Assembly (NCBI GenBank): GCA_007127575.1
Contig: SKZC01000468.1
Coordinates: 1 to 6,605, forward strand
Direction: 5' to 3'
Origin: Gemmatimonadota bacterium
Lineage (GTDB): Bacteria > Gemmatimonadota > Gemmatimonadetes > Longimicrobiales > Gaopeijiaceae
DNA length: 6,605 nt
A model generated the notes under the pieces. It saw only the letters and a program-made list of their open reading frames with translations. It had not been told where the DNA came from and searched no databases. Within the stretch, counting starts at the first letter, position 1, and every line of letters begins with the position of its first letter. The translations under genes and the position numbers were made by a program. Below are positions 1 to 3,683 of this stretch, one piece after another.

Positions 1-1561
1 CCCCCAGCTCCACCACCAGCCCACCTTCGAACCGGGTACGAAGCCGGTCGTCCACCCCTTCCACTCCCGAGGGAGGCCGGTCCGCAGCCAGGAGAATCCG
101 GCTTCCTCGGCGCTTCAGCGCCTCGAAGAGGTGGAAGAACTCGTCCTGGGCCCGCTCGGTCTCCGACAGGGCCTCGGCGCCGTGGAGGAGGAGGAGATCC
201 GCACTCCACCACCGCTCCCGCCACGCCCCAGCCACCCCCTCGGAAATGGCTCGGATGAAGTCCTGGGCGAATTCCTCCACCGAGACCAGGGCAACCCGGG
301 AGCGGGGCCGAATCCCCAGGAGGGTCCGGCCGGTAGCCTGCAAGATCCTCACCCCTTCTTCCCGGGATGGAGAGACGATGAAGAGTGGGTTGTAATCCGG
401 GCGCTCCTGGAGCACGAACCGCTCCGCGGCCCGGATCGCCAGGGAGGGGAGCCCTCCGTCCAACTCCGACAGCACCGGACCATCGAGAAGCGGGGGGAAG
501 GACCGGGCCCGCTCCCGGGCCGAGGCCAACAGAGCCTCCGCCTCCTCCAATCGCTCCGGATCCCGGAGGATGGTTCTCTGGGCCTCCGGCCATGGGTTGT
601 CCAGCCCCTCCATCTCTTCGGAGATGGCCTTCAGGCGGCTCACGTCCCGCTGGAACGCGGCTACCAGGGCCTCCGGATCTTCGGGCTCCTCCCCGACCTC
701 CACGATCCGCCGCAAACGGCCCGCCTGGAATCCTTCCTCCTCTGCTGTCGACACCGCGTCCGAAAGGACATCTCGCCATTCCACCGACTTCGGCTCCTCC
801 GGAGGCGGCTTCGCCGCATCGACGGAGGGGGGCGGCTGGGCTCCTTCCCTCTGAACTCCCACCAACCCATCCAACTCCTCCACCTCCACCTGTCGATCCT
901 CCAGGTCCTGGACGGCCAGGACCCGGTTCAGGGCCCCCTGGAGCTCCCGCACATTCCGGAAAGGATGACGAGCCATGGTCTCCGCCACCCCCGCCCGAAG
1001 TCGACCGTTCCGCTCCTCTACCTTCCGCCGGAGAATGGCCACCCGCGTCTCGTAGTCCGGAGGGCTGATGTCCACGATGAGACCACCGGAAAACCGGGAG
1101 AGAAGCCGGGCGTCCAACCCGTTGATCTCGGCGGGGGGACGGTCGCTGGCCAGGATCACCTGACTGCCTTGTGCCGTCAGGGAGTCCAGCGTGCGGAGAA
1201 GGAGTTCCTGAGCCTGGGGCTGGCCAGTCAGGAACTGGACGTCGTCCAGGAGAAGGACGTCCAGGTCCCGGTACCGCTCCCGCATCCCCTCCTGATCCCC
1301 CGCCTCCAGGGCGGTGGTCAGCTCGTCCAGATACCCTTCCAGCGTCTGGTAGACGACCCTGTTCTCCTGATGGCTCTTCCGGGCGTGATTGGCCACAGCG
1401 GCCAGGATATGGGACTTTCCCAGGCCCGACGCCGAATACAGGAAGAGGGGGTTGTAGCTGGAGCCCGGAGAATCGGCGGCTCGTCGGGCAGCGGCTGCCG
1501 CCAGGCGGTTCGCCGGCCCCACCACGAAGGTGTCGAAGGTAGAGCGTGGGTCCACCCTCAT
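1..1561 (-). CDS. Tandem DnaA/Hda-type AAA+ protein, 3' end missing
   Basis: 520 codons are open from the ATG at 1561-1559 to the left edge, with no stop. The protein begins directly at DnaA domain III (RSTFDTFVVGPANRL), so DnaA domains I and II are absent, as in Hda. Module 1 (about residues 7-235) has a P-loop SASGLGKS (43-50, K49), Walker B LLLDDVQF (D106, D107), sensor 1 SDRPP (139-143), arginine finger LLSRFSGGL (R156) and sensor 2 NVRELQGALNR (R205). The first P-loop Gly is Ser. A Pro-rich, then charged helical linker follows (about 236-372). Module 2 (about 373-520) repeats the fold: YNPLF at 390-394 matches 36-40, EEFAQDFIRAI and QDEFFHLFEAL are DnaA-like, DRPP (494-497) and TRFEGGL (R510) are kept, but the P-loop and Walker B acids are gone. 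No DnaA domain IV is visible; one could lie beyond the edge. This is not the replication initiator DnaA. It is likely an ATP-dependent regulator coupled to the roadblock-like partner (ATGA overlap); role unknown. Confidence 0.9.
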   Translation of the reverse strand, partial: MRVDPRSTFDTFVVGPANRLAAAAARRAADSPGSSYNPLFLYSASGLGKSHILAAVANHARKSHQENRVVYQTLEGYLDELTTALEAGDQEGMRERYRDLDVLLLDDVQFLTGQPQAQELLLRTLDSLTAQGSQVILASDRPPAEINGLDARLLSRFSGGLIVDISPPDYETRVAILRRKVEERNGRLRAGVAETMARHPFRNVRELQGALNRVLAVQDLEDRQVEVEELDGLVGVQREGAQPPPSVDAAKPPPEEPKSVEWRDVLSDAVSTAEEEGFQAGRLRRIVEVGEEPEDPEALVAAFQRDVSRLKAISEEMEGLDNPWPEAQRTILRDPERLEEAEALLASARERARSFPPLLDGPVLSELDGGLPSLAIRAAERFVLQERPDYNPLFIVSPSREEGVRILQATGRTLLGIRPRSRVALVSVEEFAQDFIRAISEGVAGAWRERWWSADLLLLHGAEALSETERAQDEFFHLFEALKRRGSRILLAADRPPSGVEGVDDRLRTRFEGGLVVELG

Positions 1562-2052
1562 ACCGAACCCTCTCCCGAGCCACCGGGGAAGAGGCGGTCC
1601 AGGCTCTCATTCAACGACGCCTCGAAGTCCTGGGCCTCTACCCCCTCCTCTACGAAGGGTGAGACCTCCCGGGTCAGCCGTTCCACGGCGCCGGCGACCC
1701 GGAGCTTGAGCTCGGCCGCATCCGCCTGCTCCTCAAGTGCCAACAGGAGGAGGAGCGTGGAATCTCCCAGTGGGAGGGGAATGAGGAGTCCGTCTCCTCC
1801 ATCACCGGAGGCATGGATCCAGGCGGGTTCGTCCTCCTCTATGAGTCGGGACAGGCGCCCCCCGGTGGCGTGAAGCGCCGCCGCCAACGAGGCCGCCGCA
1901 TTCGCCTCCTGGCGCGACGTGAAGCCTCGCTGCACCAGGATCCGACCGGAGGGGTCCAGGAAGGCGGAGTGCCGGAGGCCCGGCACATCCTCCAGCGCAT
2001 CCAACGCCGCCTCCAACCACGGGCCGTCCATCCTCCTCCCTCCGTCAGACAT
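1558..2052 (-). CDS. Small roadblock/LC7 (MglB-like) domain protein
   Basis: This is a 164-aa soluble protein with no signal peptide or membrane segment. Residues about 12-125 follow the roadblock/LC7 pattern: a starting helix (WLEAALDALEDVPG), a strand-turn-strand (SAFLDPSGRILVQRG), an Ala-rich helix (EANAAASLAAALHATGG), strands GLLIPLPLGDSTLLLLLAL, and a closing helix (ELKLRVAGAVERL). In known cases such domains dimerise and act as small-GTPase regulators or scaffolds; no GTPase gene is visible here. An acidic extension of about 40 residues (125-164) includes an amphipathic-looking stretch FEASLNESLDRLF. I chose the ATG at 2052-2050 (8-nt overlap with the rluD stop, Shine-Dalgarno at 2061-2068). 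A second in-frame ATG at 2034-2032 would give 158 aa. The frame is open much further upstream, but that part is the rluD gene read in another frame. The TGA at 1560-1558 overlaps the next gene's ATG. The fold assignment is by pattern only; specific function unknown. Confidence 0.8.
   Translation of the reverse strand: MSDGGRRMDGPWLEAALDALEDVPGLRHSAFLDPSGRILVQRGFTSRQEANAAASLAAALHATGGRLSRLIEEDEPAWIHASGDGGDGLLIPLPLGDSTLLLLLALEEQADAAELKLRVAGAVERLTREVSPFVEEGVEAQDFEASLNESLDRLFPGGSGEGSV
1568..1576 (-). promoter_or_regulatory. Shine-Dalgarno of the dnaA-like gene
   Basis: On the minus strand this reads GGGAGAGGG, 6 nt before the ATG at 1561-1559. It sits in the last codons of the roadblock-like gene and supports the start that overlaps its TGA, and thus coupled translation of the two proteins. 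Confidence 0.65.
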
Positions 2053-3031
2053 CTCCCCATCCTCCCTCGTCCAAGGTTTCCCGGACCCAGGCCACCACAC
2101 CCGCCAGATCCGGCGGGAGGGGAGCCTGGAAGCGGAGCCTCTCCCCCGATCGCGGGTGGCTGAAGGCCAGCGTCGCCGCGTGGAGGAACTGGCGGGGCAC
2201 CCGGCGGGCCAGTTCTTGAGCCCATCTGCGGGCCTCTCCTCCCATGCCTCGCTCCCAACCTGGACCGTACACCCCGTCGCCCACCACCGGATGGCCGAGA
2301 TGACGCAGGTGGACGCGAATCTGATGCGTCCGTCCCGTCCCCAGTGCCACGTCCAGCAACTCCGCCGCCGGCCAACGCTCCCGAACCCGCACCCGGGTGA
2401 TAGCTCGGCGGCCACCCTCCACCACCGCCATGCGAGTTCGTTCCGAGGGATCACGACCGATGGGGGCGTCCACCGTGAGCTCTTCCCGGGGAAGGTGACC
2501 CCACGTCACCGTCCGATACAACCGTCGCACCGTCCGAGCTCGAAGGGCTTCCGAGAGGCCGTGGTGGGCCTCCTCCGTCTTCGCCACCACCAAGAGTCCG
2601 GAAGTGTCCCGGTCCAGTCGGTGGACGATTCCCGGCCGAAGCCGCCCGCCGATTCCCGGGAGATCCCCCACATGGTGGAGAAGGGCGTTCACCAGCGTCC
2701 CATCGGGGTGGCCCCTGGCAGGGTGAACCACCATCCCTGCCGCTTTGTTCACCACCAGGAGATCCTCGTCCTCATAGACCACGTCCAGGGGGAGGTCCTG
2801 CGGCCGATCGCTGAGGGGCCGGGGAGGAGGAACCTCCACTCGGATCCGTTCCCCAGGGGAGACCCGGTGAGCCTTGCGGCACTCCTGGTCGTCCACCCAC
2901 ACCCGACCCTCGGACACGAGTTGCTGAATCCGGTTTCGGGACAGCTCCAGCCGTCGTGAAAGGAGGCGGTCCAACCGCTCTCCCTCCTCCTCGGCCTCGA
3001 CCAGGAGGCTCCGGCGGGTTACCTCGGACAC
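2045..3031 (-). CDS. rluD: RluA/RluD-family 23S rRNA pseudouridine synthase
   Basis: This enzyme isomerises uridine to pseudouridine in structured RNA. By similarity to RluD the target is the helix 69 region of 23S rRNA, but the exact site cannot be read from sequence alone. With the chosen GTG start it is 328 aa, close to typical RluD length. Residues about 17-65 form an S4-type RNA-binding domain (ERLDRLLSRRLELSRNRIQQ). The catalytic domain follows, with LLVVNKAAGMVVHP (91-104), the motif HRLDRDTSG (137-145) containing the nucleophile D140, and GTGRTHQIRVHL (231-242). The open frame extends upstream into lspA, but that part does not look like protein sequence of this family. The GTG at 3031-3029 comes 10 nt after the lspA stop and directly precedes the conserved N-terminus. 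Its Shine-Dalgarno is weak (GGTGGG at 3035-3040, 3 nt away), so expression may depend on ribosomes finishing lspA. The paralogue-level name (RluD rather than RluA or RluC) is less certain than the family. Confidence 0.93.
   Translation of the reverse strand: MSEVTRRSLLVEAEEEGERLDRLLSRRLELSRNRIQQLVSEGRVWVDDQECRKAHRVSPGERIRVEVPPPRPLSDRPQDLPLDVVYEDEDLLVVNKAAGMVVHPARGHPDGTLVNALLHHVGDLPGIGGRLRPGIVHRLDRDTSGLLVVAKTEEAHHGLSEALRARTVRRLYRTVTWGHLPREELTVDAPIGRDPSERTRMAVVEGGRRAITRVRVRERWPAAELLDVALGTGRTHQIRVHLRHLGHPVVGDGVYGPGWERGMGGEARRWAQELARRVPRQFLHAATLAFSHPRSGERLRFQAPLPPDLAGVVAWVRETLDEGGWGDV
2061..2068 (-). promoter_or_regulatory. Shine-Dalgarno of the roadblock-like gene
   Basis: On the minus strand this reads GAGGGAGG, 8 nt before the ATG at 2052-2050. 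It lies within the last codons of rluD. A competing purine run (GGAGGGAGG, 2035-2043) sits directly in front of the ATG at 2034, with GGAGG only 4 nt away, which makes the upstream start the better choice though not certain. Confidence 0.6.
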
Positions 3032-3041
3032 GAGCCCACCG

Positions 3042-3683
3042 TTACCCGGCGCCGGAGGACCCCCCGGACCGGGAGGCCTCCGGTCCCTCGGCAGCCCGTG
3101 TTCGCTGAGCTTTGCCGGCGGCTTCCTGGGCGGCCTGGTGATGACGCCGCTCCTCGTTCCAGATGGAGACGGCCAGGAGGATGGCCCCGATGGTGATGCC
3201 CATGTCCGCCACATTAAACACGGGCCAGCGGAGCCCACCCACCCCCACGTCCAGGAAATCCACCACGCCCTCGGGAAATCGGATCCGATCCGCCAGGTTC
3301 CCCAGCGCGCCGCCCAGGAGGAGGCTCAAAGCCACCAGCCGGAGATGGTCCCGGTGATGAGCGTACCAGTACATCCCCCCCAGAAACGCCAGGGCGAAGA
3401 GGGTGAGAACGATGAAGATGACCCGGGAGTGCTCTCCAAGGTGGAGGCCAAAGGCCGCCCCCGGGTTCATGATGTGGGTGAACCGAAGGAGATCCCCCAC
3501 CACCTCCACGGGACGCCCTCGGGGAAGGGTCTGCTGCACCCACCACTTGGTGAGAAGGTCCAGAAAGAGGACGGCCCCTCCCAGCCCCAGGAGGATGCCC
3601 AGCTTCCCTTGAAGGCCTCCCTGAGGGGGGGAGCCCTCCTTGAGCCCCTCGTCGCCTCGTCCAGGGTCGGGCTCCGCGGTCAT
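3042..3683 (-). CDS. lspA: Lipoprotein signal peptidase (signal peptidase II)
   Basis: This inner-membrane aspartyl protease cleaves the signal peptide of diacylglyceryl-modified prolipoproteins just before the lipidated cysteine. It is 213 aa. Four hydrophobic segments are visible at about residues 28-45, 87-108, 114-131 and 156-175, matching the family's four-helix topology. The catalytic dyad is present: GNLADRI with D132 and FNVADMG with D160. Other family signatures are LDLLTKWWV (D42, K46) and NPGAAFG (N73). The family is usually about 160 aa. The extra length here is a hydrophilic N-terminus of about 27 residues and a charged, Ala/Gly-rich C-terminal tail after about residue 177, both presumably cytoplasmic. 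I chose the ATG at 3683-3681 because it has a good Shine-Dalgarno at 3691-3698 and overlaps the ileS stop as ATGA, and I see no alternative start codon before the first membrane helix. It sits directly upstream of the rluD-like gene, a common bacterial arrangement. Confidence 0.96.
   Translation of the reverse strand: MTAEPDPGRGDEGLKEGSPPQGGLQGKLGILLGLGGAVLFLDLLTKWWVQQTLPRGRPVEVVGDLLRFTHIMNPGAAFGLHLGEHSRVIFIVLTLFALAFLGGMYWYAHHRDHLRLVALSLLLGGALGNLADRIRFPEGVVDFLDVGVGGLRWPVFNVADMGITIGAILLAVSIWNEERRHHQAAQEAAGKAQRTRAAEGPEASRSGGSSGAG

Noticed and set aside
1..1561. Calling the AAA+ gene dnaA, with a nearby replication origin.
   Set aside because: It lacks domains I and II, has a degenerate second AAA+ module, and sits in an ileS-lspA-rluD operon. 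I saw no DnaA-box cluster or AT-rich region in the window.
1558..1605. Possible sliding-clamp binding motif (SLDRLF) near the C-terminus of the roadblock-like protein, suggested by the Hda parallel.
   Set aside because: The typical leading glutamine is missing and the match is too short to support. The N-terminus of the DnaA-like protein also has no such motif.
131..1873. Long plus-strand open frame of 580 codons.
   Set aside because: It lies antisense to the dnaA-like and roadblock-like genes, has Pro/Arg/Gly-rich low-complexity composition and no recognisable motif. Long antisense frames are expected in GC-rich coding DNA.
2053..2454. Upstream extension of the roadblock-like frame to an ATG at 2454.
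   Set aside because: The extra part is Trp/Arg/Ser-rich and covers the rluD C-terminus in another frame. The start at 2052 has a good Shine-Dalgarno and begins just before the conserved domain.
3032..3238. Extension of the RluD frame to an ATG at 3238.
   Set aside because: The added 69 residues overlap the end of lspA and do not resemble the family. The GTG at 3031 gives the normal length and N-terminus.
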